Source: Sphingomonas kyeonggiensis
GTDB lineage: Bacteria; Pseudomonadota; Alphaproteobacteria; Sphingomonadales; Sphingomonadaceae
Length of the DNA: 64,000 bases
Direction of reading: 5' to 3'
Assembly (NCBI RefSeq): GCF_030812785.1
Contig: NZ_JAUSTJ010000002.1
Location: forward strand, 1-64,000
In this document: positions 43,194 to 50,340 of the stretch, piece by piece
Numbering within the stretch: the stretch's first letter is position 1
Layout of the letters: the number at the start of each line of letters is the position of its first letter
Notes under the pieces: generated by a model
Databases searched by the model: none
Told to the model about the DNA's origin: nothing
Seen by the model: only the letters and a program-made list of their open reading frames with translations
Translations under genes and position numbers: made by a program

Positions 43194-43667
43194 TCAGCGT
43201 TCCAGCGATAGCGTCCTGAAGTTCTCGACGTCGCAGGAGCGCCCCGCCCGGGTGCGGATCGAATCGCGTCCGGCGCAGATCTTCTGGTCCTTGTTCGTCT
43301 TCACATAGAAGCCGTTGTAGAAGCCCAGCGCCTGGCATTTGCGGCCAAGCTTGGCGCGCAACAGCGAACCGTCGCGCAGCACCAGATCGACGCTGTCCTG
43401 GGTGTTGACGCCCGCGAAGCCGGAAATGTCCTGGACCTTCACGCAGTCCTTGGCCTTCTTCTCGATCAGGCGCGGCGCGCGGCGCACGACGATGGTGGTG
43501 CTGCTGGTGATCGTGACGCGCGGCACCTGGATCGTCACGCGCTGCTGCTGTCCCTGCTGCTGGAGCGTGAAGCTCGCTCCGGTCCAGTCGGGCGCGCCAG
43601 CAGGCGCCGCGGCGGGCGCGGCGGCGAGGAGCAGCAGGCTGGAGGTGACGGCAAACGGATTCGGCAT
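43194..43667 (-). CDS. Secreted protein of unknown function
   Basis: A 157-residue exported protein with signal peptide MPNPFAVTSSLLLLAAAPAAA. The mature part has a glutamine-rich strand region and four cysteines (KDCVKV, RKCQAL, QKICAG, RSCDVE) that could form two disulfides. No family is recognised. The gene is divergent from the FAD oxidoreductase gene and lies upstream of the helicase operon on the same strand, separated from it by 160 bp with hairpins. Confidence 0.84.
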   Translation of the reverse strand: MPNPFAVTSSLLLLAAAPAAAPAGAPDWTGASFTLQQQGQQQRVTIQVPRVTITSSTTIVVRRAPRLIEKKAKDCVKVQDISGFAGVNTQDSVDLVLRDGSLLRAKLGRKCQALGFYNGFYVKTNKDQKICAGRDSIRTRAGRSCDVENFRTLSLER

Positions 43668-43741
43668 TTCGCGTTGGTTATGTACGACCCAGGTTTGAAC
43701 AGTGGATGAACTGGTGCCCAGCGTGCTAGCCCAAAAATGTC

Positions 43742-45190
43742 ATGACACCAGCACAACAGCAGCTCGTCGATACCGTATTGGAACGCTTCGGCCCCAAGGC
43801 GGTCACCACGGACGCCCAGGAGATCGCTCCCTGGGAATCGGACTGGCGCGGCCGTTATCACGGCAGCGCGCCGGCGCTTCTCTCCCCCGGATCGACCGAG
43901 GAGGTGGCTGAGATCGTCCGCCTCGCCGGCGAGCTTGGGGTGAAGATCGTGCCCCAGGGCGGCAATACCGGGATGGTCGGCGGGGCGACCCCGCCCGAGG
44001 ACGGTTCGGCCCTGCTCCTCTCCACCCGCCGGATGAACCGCATCCGCGCGATCGACACGGTGGGCAATCTCGCCGTGGTCGAGGCCGGCGTGATCCTCAC
44101 CAATTTCCACAATGCGGTGGCCGAGCAGGACCGCCGCTTCCCGCTCACCCTCGGCGCCAAGGGCAGCGCGACGATCGGCGGGCTGGTCTCCACCAATGCC
44201 GGCGGCACCCAGGTGCTGCGCTTCGGCAACATGCGCCACCTCGTCGCGGGGGTGGAGGCGGTGCTGCCCGACGGATCGATCCATGACGGGCTCGCCCCGC
44301 TCAAGAAGGACAATCGCGGTTACGACCTCACCCAGCTGCTGATCGGTGCCGAGGGCACGATCGGTATCGTCACCGCCGCGACGCTGCGCCTCTATCCGGC
44401 GATCGTCGAGCGCGCCGCCGCCTGGGTGGGCGTGGCGAGCCCCGAGGATGCGCTGAAGATCCTGCGCATGATGGAGGCACGCACCGCCACGATCGAGAGC
44501 TTCGAGATCATCCCGGGCGAGATCGTCGGCCATGTCGTCCGGCACATTCCCGGCATCCGCGCGCCGCTGTCCGGCGCGCACGCCTGGCACGTGCTGATCG
44601 AATCGGTCGCGACCGAGCCCGGCGCCGAGCCGCCCGCCGAGCTGCTCGAGCGGCTGCTCGCACCGGTGTTCGAGGCGGGGCTGGCCGAGGATGCGGTGAT
44701 CTCGGCGAGCGAGGCGCAGGTCGAGAGCTTCTGGAAGATCCGCGATTCGATCTCGGAGACCGAGCGCGCGCTCGGGCCGGCGATGCAGCACGACATCTCG
44801 GTGCCGGTCGACAAGATGCCGCGCTTCATGATCGAGGCCGCCGCGGAGGCCGAGCGCCGCTTCCCCGGCGCGACCGCCACGGCCTTCGGGCATCTCGGCG
44901 ACGGCAATGTCCATTTCCATGTCCGCGCGCCGGCCGGCGTCGACCGCGACGGCTGGTATGCCGGCGACGGGCCGGCTATCAGCCGCCTGGTCTATGACAT
45001 GGTGGTGGCCGAAGGCGGCTCGATCTCGGCCGAGCATGGAATCGGCCAGATGAAGCGTGCCGAACTGGAACGGCTGAGCCCGCCGTCACGCATCGCGGCC
45101 CTAAAGGCGATCAAAATGGCACTGGATCCGCGTGGAATCCTAAATCCCGGCAAGCTCGTAAGCCTTGCGCCCGAGGCTGACACCCCATAG
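43742..45190 (+). CDS. FAD-binding D-2-hydroxyacid dehydrogenase (GlcD/D2HGDH type)
   Basis: A 482-residue flavoprotein of the VAO family, similar to D-2-hydroxyglutarate and D-lactate dehydrogenases. The FAD-binding part has PQGGNTGMVGGATP, GAKGSATIGGLVSTNAGG and GAEGTIGIVTAATLRL. The C-terminal cap has GHLGDGNVHFHV, the metal and substrate site, and SAEHGIGQMKR. It oxidises D-2-hydroxyacids and passes electrons to quinone or ETF; the exact substrate is not determined by sequence. The SapC gene follows 52 bp downstream. Confidence 0.93.
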   Translation: MTPAQQQLVDTVLERFGPKAVTTDAQEIAPWESDWRGRYHGSAPALLSPGSTEEVAEIVRLAGELGVKIVPQGGNTGMVGGATPPEDGSALLLSTRRMNRIRAIDTVGNLAVVEAGVILTNFHNAVAEQDRRFPLTLGAKGSATIGGLVSTNAGGTQVLRFGNMRHLVAGVEAVLPDGSIHDGLAPLKKDNRGYDLTQLLIGAEGTIGIVTAATLRLYPAIVERAAAWVGVASPEDALKILRMMEARTATIESFEIIPGEIVGHVVRHIPGIRAPLSGAHAWHVLIESVATEPGAEPPAELLERLLAPVFEAGLAEDAVISASEAQVESFWKIRDSISETERALGPAMQHDISVPVDKMPRFMIEAAAEAERRFPGATATAFGHLGDGNVHFHVRAPAGVDRDGWYAGDGPAISRLVYDMVVAEGGSISAEHGIGQMKRAELERLSPPSRIAALKAIKMALDPRGILNPGKLVSLAPEADTP

Positions 45191-45242
45191 ACCCTCGCCC
45201 CGGGATTCCAGACATCAGCATTTTGTTCCCAGGAGATTTAGG

Positions 45243-46022
45243 ATGGCTTCCGCCCCGCAGCAGTCGCTGCCTCTGTTCTACAACGAGCTTCTGCCGCTCT
45301 CGAGCCAGCAGCACGCCGAATACAAGATTCGCGCCGCCGACAAGGCGCCGTTCCTCGCCAAGCAGCACGCGGTGCCGGTCACCGTGGAGGAATTCCCGCT
45401 GGTCCAGCGTTTCATGCCGATCGTCTTCTCGCAGGGCGAGGAGCCGGTTCCGCTGGCGCTGATGGCGCTCAACGAAGGCGTGAACACCTTCTTCGACGAG
45501 GACGGCTCGCTCAACGAGCAGAACTTCTACGTTCCGGCCTATATCCGCCGCTATCCGTACCTGCTGGCGCGCCTGCGCCCGGACACCGACGAGCTGTCGC
45601 TCTGCTTCGATCCGACCTCGGACACGGTCGGCGCGTTCGAGGAAGGCGATGCCCTGTTCGTCAATGGCGAGCCGAGCGAGACCACCAAGAACATCCTGCA
45701 GTTCAACGAGCAGTTCGAGCAGGCCGGTGCCCGCACCGCGCAGTTCATGAAGGAGCTCAAGGAGCTCGACCTGCTGATCGACGGTGAAGTCACCATCCAG
45801 CCGGACGGCTCGGCGCAGCCCTTCGTCTATCGCGGCTTCATGATGATCGACGAGAACAAGCTCAACGAGCTGCGCGGCGACCAGCTGCGCAAGATCGTCC
45901 AGAACGGCATGCTGCCGCTCATCTACGCCCACCTCTTCTCGCTGGGCCTGATGCGCGACATCTTCGGCCGCCAGCTGCGCCAGGGCAAGATGCCCGAGCC
46001 GCAGCTCGTGTCGAACGCGTGA
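45243..46022 (+). CDS. SapC family protein
   Basis: A 259-residue cytoplasmic protein of the SapC family (first described in Campylobacter S-layer loci). It has the family core MPIVFSQGEEPVPLALMAL, NEQNFYVPAYIRRYP, LCFDPTSDTVGAFEEG and GFMMIDENKLNEL. The function is unknown; in sphingomonads SapC is often beside TonB receptors or amino-acid hydroxylase genes, not seen here. CCAGGAG precedes the ATG, and codon use suggests strong expression. Confidence 0.93.
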   Translation: MASAPQQSLPLFYNELLPLSSQQHAEYKIRAADKAPFLAKQHAVPVTVEEFPLVQRFMPIVFSQGEEPVPLALMALNEGVNTFFDEDGSLNEQNFYVPAYIRRYPYLLARLRPDTDELSLCFDPTSDTVGAFEEGDALFVNGEPSETTKNILQFNEQFEQAGARTAQFMKELKELDLLIDGEVTIQPDGSAQPFVYRGFMMIDENKLNELRGDQLRKIVQNGMLPLIYAHLFSLGLMRDIFGRQLRQGKMPEPQLVSNA

Positions 46023-46037
46023 TGTGCCAATAATTTG

Positions 46038-46586
46038 ATGAGGACTGGGCGCGGCGATCGGTACAGCCGGGGGGCGATCGCCTTCCACTGGTCGATCGCC
46101 GCGCTCGTCCTTCTCAACCTGATCATCGGCCTGTTCCACGACGCGATGCCGCGGGCGTGGGGCGTGATGCCGATCCACAAATCGCTGGGCATCGCCGTGC
46201 TGGTGCTCACGCTTGGCCGCATCGCCTGGCGACTGACTAACAAGCCGCCGCATTTGCCCGAGCTGCTGCCGGCTTGGGAGAAGGCGACCGCCCACACGGT
46301 CCATTTCATCCTGTATGCGCTGCTGCTGATCCTGCCGGTCAGCGGCTGGCTGCTCTCCTCCAATCCCGAGCGCCCGCGCCCGATCAACTGGTTCGGCCTG
46401 TTCGAGATCCCCGTGCTGCCCGCCACGCCGGCCATCGCGCACAATGCTCACGAGGCGCATGAGCTGCTCGGTTATCTGATGGCTGCGCTGGTGGCGATCC
46501 ACATCGCGGCGGCGTTGCGCCACCATTTCCTGCTGCGCGACAAGGTGCTCGCGCGCATGCTTCCGGGGCTTCGCCGCAACGGCTGA
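46038..46586 (+). CDS. Cytochrome b561 family protein
   Basis: A 182-residue four-helix di-heme membrane protein. Histidines expected to bind heme lie in IAFHWSIAAL (helix 1), MPIHKSLGIAV (helix 2), HTVHFILYALL (helix 3) and LVAIHIAAALRHHF (helix 4). Prokaryotic b561 proteins pass electrons between quinol and periplasmic or superoxide acceptors. The ATG at 46038 is used; a TTG lies one codon earlier. It follows SapC by 15 bp. Confidence 0.93.
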   Translation: MRTGRGDRYSRGAIAFHWSIAALVLLNLIIGLFHDAMPRAWGVMPIHKSLGIAVLVLTLGRIAWRLTNKPPHLPELLPAWEKATAHTVHFILYALLLILPVSGWLLSSNPERPRPINWFGLFEIPVLPATPAIAHNAHEAHELLGYLMAALVAIHIAAALRHHFLLRDKVLARMLPGLRRNG

Positions 46587-46617
46587 TCGCGCGTGGAAAA
46601 CGGTTTCACGCAGCCCC

Positions 46618-46645
46618 TTGAACTATCTGACCCCTCACTTATATT
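46618..46645 (+). promoter_or_regulatory. Sigma-70-like promoter of small RNA candidate
   Basis: TTGAAC (46618-46623), a 16-base spacer, then TATATT (46640-46645). This is one of the best consensus matches in the window and stands in an AT-rich patch. Transcription would start near 46652, just at the first stem of the RNA candidate. Confidence 0.7.
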
Positions 46646-46651
46646 TGCTGT

Positions 46652-46756
46652 GTACGGCGTCGTGTCCCCCCTTTCGCGAAGCCGTACGGCACGCCCTCGG
46701 GCGTGTCTCCTCCCTGAACCTTGGCCACCTCGTGGGTAACCACGAGGTGGTTTTTT
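46652..46756 (+). ncRNA. Small RNA candidate with CUCCUCCCU anti-Shine-Dalgarno motif
   Basis: About 105 nt bounded by a promoter and a terminator, with no coding potential. Stem 1 is GTACGGC (46652-46658) / GCCGTAC (46681-46687) with a loop containing CCCCCC. Stem 2 is CACGCC-CTCG-GGCGTG (46690-46705). Then comes unpaired CTCCTCCCT (46707-46715). The terminator stem is CCACCTCGTGG (46725-46735) / CCACGAGGTGG (46740-46750) followed by six T. The motif resembles the alphaproteobacterial CcsR/cuckoo small RNAs, which carry CCUCCUCCC and target Shine-Dalgarno regions. Membership is inferred from this motif and layout only. Confidence 0.72.
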
Positions 46757-46984
46757 ATGTGCGCTTGTCAACGAGGCCGCGGCCCGGCAGTTGGCTCGCA
46801 TGGGCAAGCGATCCGGGTTCCCCACCGCGACGAAGAATTGGCTGCACTCAGCATCGCGGAGTTGCAGGCCGAACTCACGCGCGCGCAAGACCGGCTGACG
46901 TTTGTCGGGGGTGGCGCGAAGGCTGCCAAGCAATGGCACAAGCGCATTCATTGGCTCGAGGCGGCGATTGCCAACCGGGCCTGA
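46757..46984 (+). CDS. Small helical protein, function unknown (start uncertain)
   Basis: The last 50 residues look like a genuine amphipathic helical protein (DEELAALSIAELQAELTRAQ, then GGGAKAAKQWHKRIHWLEAA). The only in-frame ATG, at 46757, directly follows the T-run of the small RNA terminator and would give 75 residues with an odd Cys/Arg-rich beginning; a TTG at 46840 would give 48 residues. A frame change or a non-standard start is possible. It lies just before the convergent N-formylglutamate amidohydrolase gene. Confidence 0.55.
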   Translation: MCACQRGRGPAVGSHGQAIRVPHRDEELAALSIAELQAELTRAQDRLTFVGGGAKAAKQWHKRIHWLEAAIANRA

Positions 46985-46992
46985 GGCGCGGT

Positions 46993-47877
46993 TTACTCCG
47001 CCGCGATCGCTCCCGGCAGGGCCTCGTCGGCCACTGCATCGATGATATCGCGCAGCAGGCGCACTGCCACCGCCAGTCCCGGCCCAGGCTGGTCGAGCGC
47101 CGGATCGAGATAGAGCGCTCGGTCGAACTCGAGCTGGATCGCGTGCACGCCGCGGCGCGGCTCGCCGTGGCGCTCGAGGATGTGCCCGCCCGAATAGGGG
47201 GTGTTGGCCGCGGTCCGCACGCCGTGCGCGCGCGCCACGCCTTCGATACGCCCGAGGAAGCGCGCCGCGGCCGACTTGCCGAACCGGTCGCCCGGCACCA
47301 GCCGCGCCGCTACTGCCGGGCTGCCCAGCGGGGGCATCGAATGGACGTCGAGCAGCACCGCCACGCCGAATCGCGCCCGCGCCGATGCCAGCGCTGCGCC
47401 GACCGCTGCGTGCCAGGGGCGATGGTCGGCGAGGATGCGCTGCTGCACTTCGTCGGCACCAAGCCGCCGCCGCCAGATGTCGCCGGCATTGCTGACCCGG
47501 CGCGGCACCAGCCCCAACCCCGAGCGGATCTTCGCCGATAGCGGCGCGCCGTGCATCCAGGCCCCGTCGTCGAGCCGTGGGTCGCGGTCCTGCTCGGCGC
47601 GGTTGAGGTCGATCCAGGCGCGGGGGCGGGTGGCGACGAACAGCGTCTCGTCGCGCCGGGCGGCGAGGGCGATGGCGTCGGCATGGCGGTCCTCGAGCCC
47701 GCGCAGCGCTTCCAGCGGCACACGGAGCAGCGCCTGCAGCGCCGGCGGATAGTCGCGCCCGGCATGCGGCACGGACAGGATCACCGGGCTCAGCGGCTCT
47801 GCGGGGCCATGGCGGACGAAGGAAGCTCCGGTCACGACGTCATGACTAAGGCTGCCATTGCCGCGCCGCAATGCCAT
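46993..47877 (-). CDS. N-formylglutamate amidohydrolase family protein
   Basis: A 294-residue zinc-dependent hydrolase of the FGase family. Signatures are ILSVPHAGRDYP near residue 33, LEDRHADAIAL, WIDLNRAEQDRDPR, LLDVHSMPP, and PYSGGHILERHGEP. HutG-type members release formate from N-formylglutamate in histidine degradation, but no hut genes are here. In alphaproteobacteria this gene is often found divergent from cpdR, as in this window, so a role outside histidine catabolism is likely. Confidence 0.93.
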   Translation of the reverse strand: MALRRGNGSLSHDVVTGASFVRHGPAEPLSPVILSVPHAGRDYPPALQALLRVPLEALRGLEDRHADAIALAARRDETLFVATRPRAWIDLNRAEQDRDPRLDDGAWMHGAPLSAKIRSGLGLVPRRVSNAGDIWRRRLGADEVQQRILADHRPWHAAVGAALASARARFGVAVLLDVHSMPPLGSPAVAARLVPGDRFGKSAAARFLGRIEGVARAHGVRTAANTPYSGGHILERHGEPRRGVHAIQLEFDRALYLDPALDQPGPGLAVAVRLLRDIIDAVADEALPGAIAAE

Positions 47878-47951
47878 GGGATAGGATGGGAACGGAAAAT
47901 CTTAAGGGCTTTCGGTATAGGAATAGCCCTGTCGATTTCGAGTGGGGAAAC

Positions 47952-48326
47952 ATGATCCGAATATTGCTGGCCGAGGATGACCGCGTGATGCGGGAATACC
48001 TTACCCGGGCGCTCGAGCGTTCGGGATACGCGGTCAGCGCGGTCGATCGCGGCACCGCGGCGATGCCGCTGCTCGAGAGCGAGCGGTTCGACCTGCTGCT
48101 CACCGACATCGTGATGCCCGAGATGGACGGCATCGAACTGGCCCAGAAGGCCAGCGAGATCGCGCCCGAGATGCGCGTGATGTTCATCACCGGCTTCGCG
48201 GCGGTCACGCTCAAGGCCGGCAAGCAGGTGCCCCAGGCCAAGGTCCTCTCCAAGCCCTTCCACTTGCGCGACCTCGTGCTGGAGGTCGATCGGCTGTTCG
48301 AAGCGGAGAACGCCGGATTTAATTGA
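47952..48326 (+). CDS. cpdR: Response regulator CpdR
   Basis: A 124-residue single-domain receiver protein. The phosphoacceptor is Asp52 (LLLTDIVMPEMDG), the acidic pocket is Glu8-Asp10 (LLAEDDR), and Lys lies in VLSKPFHL near 102. Unphosphorylated CpdR is the adaptor that directs cell-cycle proteins to ClpXP in Caulobacter and relatives. Placement next to the formylglutamate hydrolase and tRNA-Val is the common alphaproteobacterial arrangement and supports orthology. The ATG at 47952 follows GGGGAAAC. Confidence 0.93.
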   Translation: MIRILLAEDDRVMREYLTRALERSGYAVSAVDRGTAAMPLLESERFDLLLTDIVMPEMDGIELAQKASEIAPEMRVMFITGFAAVTLKAGKQVPQAKVLSKPFHLRDLVLEVDRLFEAENAGFN

Positions 48327-48336
48327 TATTGGGTCC

Positions 48337-48365
48337 TTGCGCGGTTCGAAAAGTCCCGCTAGAGG
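48337..48365 (+). promoter_or_regulatory. Probable promoter of tRNA-Val
   Basis: TTGCGC (48337-48342), 17-base spacer, TAGAGG (48360-48365), 30 bases upstream of the mature tRNA 5' end. A small hairpin GGCCGAAAGGCC (48381-48392) lies in the leader. Confidence 0.5.
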
Positions 48366-48395
48366 CCCGCTTCCCGTTTCGGCCGAAAGGCCAAT

Positions 48396-48470
48396 GGGCG
48401 CGTAGCTCAGTGGTAGAGCACTGTGTTGACATCGCAGGGGTCGCAAGTTCAATCCTTGCCGCGCCCACCA
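48396..48470 (+). tRNA. tRNA-Val (anticodon GAC)
   Basis: A 75-nt cloverleaf including an encoded CCA end. Acceptor stem GGGCGCG pairs with CGCGCCC (48460-48466). The D-arm is AGCTCAGTGGTAGAGC, the anticodon loop TTGACAT has GAC at 48428-48430 (valine), and the T-arm has the GTTCAATCC loop. It is transcribed on its own behind a promoter and ahead of a strong terminator. Confidence 0.97.
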
Positions 48471-48475
48471 TATAG

Positions 48476-48511
48476 AAAACCCCGGAAGTCTCAGGACTTC
48501 CGGGGTTTTTT
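48476..48511 (+). terminator. Intrinsic terminator of tRNA-Val
   Basis: Long perfect stem AAAACCCCGGAAGTC (48476-48490) / GACTTCCGGGGTTTT (48495-48509) with a TCAG loop, running into a six-T tract. It begins six bases after the tRNA CCA. Confidence 0.9.
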
Positions 48512-48618
48512 GCTTTTCGAACCAGCATTCCCGCTCCCCGAACCTCTCTCCAAAACGGTTGCATGCGAGGTTGCGCCCGATCGCATTTCTGCGAGACGGT
48601 CGGGCAGGGGAGAGGTGC

Positions 48619-49467
48619 ATGGCCGAAATAATCGAAGCTGCAGAAGGGGCTGTGGAGGCGGGGGAGCACGAACGGCAAGCCGGCCTGGGCGCGAAAGCCG
48701 AAGCGGGTTCCTTTCTCGATCACATCTTCGCGGCGCCGCCCGCGATCCGACGACATCTGATCGCTTCCTTCGCGCTGTATCTCGGCGGTGCCGTGATGGC
48801 GATCGGCGGCATCTGGTGGGACAACGCCGGATATGGCGTGCTGCCAAAACTCGCGACGGCCGTTGGCGTTACGGGGTTCGTCGCGGGCGCCTTTTACGGC
48901 CTCGTGGTGATTTCGTACCAGCGCTTCCTGCTGCGGCAGAAGAAGGAGCAGGTGGAAGAGGATGCGGAAAAGGAGGCGCGGGCCAATCCGCAGGTCTCGA
49001 AATTCGCCTGGGACGCTGCCCGCCGCAAGCTCGAAAGCTATCTGGACCGCAATCTCAGCCAGGTGAGTTCAATATACCGCGTTGTGGTCTCGGCGATGAT
49101 CGTTGGCGGCGTGCTGATCGGCATCGGCGTTTGGCGCGCGATCGTCGCGCCGGCCGAGCTTACCGGCCCGCTGCTTCCCGCGGTCAGCGGCGTGATCCTG
49201 CAGTTCATCGCCGGTACCTTCCTGGTGATCTATCGCGCCACGATGGAACAGGCGACTCGCCATGTCGAAGTGCTCGAGCGCATCAACGCCGTCGGCATGT
49301 CGATCAGCATTCTCGACGCGATCGAGGGCGATCCTGCGGTGCGGAACAGCGCACGCGTCGAGATCGCGCGCGAGTTGCTCGGCCTCTACGGGAGGGCACC
49401 GGCTTCGGCCGGAGCGAAGGAGGGCACGCGCACACGCCGCAAGCCGCGGACCGCGGCGGAGGACTAA
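48619..49467 (+). CDS. Membrane protein resembling TRADD-N-associated two-TM domain
   Basis: A 282-residue protein with an acidic N-terminus and a first hydrophobic pair (about 47-100), then a charged coil. A C-terminal module follows: AWDAARRKLESYLDRNLSQV, two membrane helices (about 155-172 and 180-205), then IYRATMEQATRHVEVLERIN and AVGMSISILDAIEG. The block around the second pair is like the TRADD-N-associated two-transmembrane domain described in bacterial NTP-dependent conflict and signalling proteins. That assignment rests on memory of the family motif, not on a search. No effector or ATPase domain is fused. AGGGGAGAGG precedes the ATG. Confidence 0.8.
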   Translation: MAEIIEAAEGAVEAGEHERQAGLGAKAEAGSFLDHIFAAPPAIRRHLIASFALYLGGAVMAIGGIWWDNAGYGVLPKLATAVGVTGFVAGAFYGLVVISYQRFLLRQKKEQVEEDAEKEARANPQVSKFAWDAARRKLESYLDRNLSQVSSIYRVVVSAMIVGGVLIGIGVWRAIVAPAELTGPLLPAVSGVILQFIAGTFLVIYRATMEQATRHVEVLERINAVGMSISILDAIEGDPAVRNSARVEIARELLGLYGRAPASAGAKEGTRTRRKPRTAAED

Positions 49468-49512
49468 AAGGCGCTCTGGTATCCTGCTGTGCTTCGGCGC
49501 ATCCTCGTCCCC

Positions 49513-50340
49513 ATGCAGAAAAGCCTTTCCGAATCCGGCTATGACTGGGCCAGCGGTCGCGGTGCGCTGTGGCGCGACAAGCTCGACGGGATGGAGGCGC
49601 TGCTCGCGCCGGTCGATATGCCGCTCATCGAGGCGCTCGCGCTCGACCTGCCCTGCAGGATCGCCGAGATCGCCTGTGGGGGTGGGGGCACCACCCGCGC
49701 CATCGCCGCGGCGGCGCCCGCCGGCAGCGAAGTCACCGGCTTCGACATCTCGCCCGACCTCGTCGCCGCCGCCACCGCCCGCGCCGGGGACGTCGCGCGC
49801 TTCGTCGAGGCCGATGTCTCCACCTACCGGCCCGATCGCCCCTTCGACCGGCTCGCCTCGCGCTTCGGGGTGATGTTCTTCGAGGATCCGGCCGCAGCCT
49901 TCGCCAATCTGCGCCACTGGCTCGCACCCGGCGGGCGCCTCGCCTTCGCCGTCTGGGGACCGGCCGCCGAGGTCGGCTTCATGGCGCAGCTTCGCGCGAC
50001 GGTCGCTTCGGTGATGGAAGTGGCGTCCGCCGATCCCGACGCGCCCGGCCCGTGCCGCTATGGCGATCCGGCCAAGCTCATCGCGCTGCTCGGCGCCGCC
50101 GGCTTCGAGGACACTGCCAGCCGGAGCGTGCATTGCATGCTGCCCGTGCCGGGAGACACGCCCGAGGCTGCCGCGGCCTTCCTGCTCGCCTCCTCGTCGA
50201 TGGCCGCTCCGCTCGCCGATGCTCCCGCAGAGCTGCGCGAAAGGGCGCACGCCCGCCTGACCGAGATCTGCTCCGGCCATTTCGAGGACGGCCGGGTGCA
50301 GATGCCCGCCCGGGTCGAGATCGTCACCGCGGCCGGCTAG
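49513..50340 (+). CDS. SAM-dependent class I methyltransferase
   Basis: A 275-residue Rossmann-fold methyltransferase. Motif I is AEIACGGGGTTRAIA, the acidic residue after strand 2 is in VTGFDISPDLV, and motif post-II is RFVEADVSTY. FGVMFFEDPAAAFANLRH and PGGRLAFAVWGP are typical of UbiE-like or small-molecule enzymes. The substrate is not known. The ATG at 49513 is favoured; a GTG at 49489 is possible. It converges on the chemoreceptor gene, 4-bp overlap. Confidence 0.9.
   Translation: MQKSLSESGYDWASGRGALWRDKLDGMEALLAPVDMPLIEALALDLPCRIAEIACGGGGTTRAIAAAAPAGSEVTGFDISPDLVAAATARAGDVARFVEADVSTYRPDRPFDRLASRFGVMFFEDPAAAFANLRHWLAPGGRLAFAVWGPAAEVGFMAQLRATVASVMEVASADPDAPGPCRYGDPAKLIALLGAAGFEDTASRSVHCMLPVPGDTPEAAAAFLLASSSMAAPLADAPAELRERAHARLTEICSGHFEDGRVQMPARVEIVTAAG

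Noticed and set aside
48396..48511. tRNA-Val as attachment site of an integrated element
   Set aside because: No integrase gene and no second copy of the tRNA 3' end were seen downstream; only the proximity of an accessory-looking gene suggests it.
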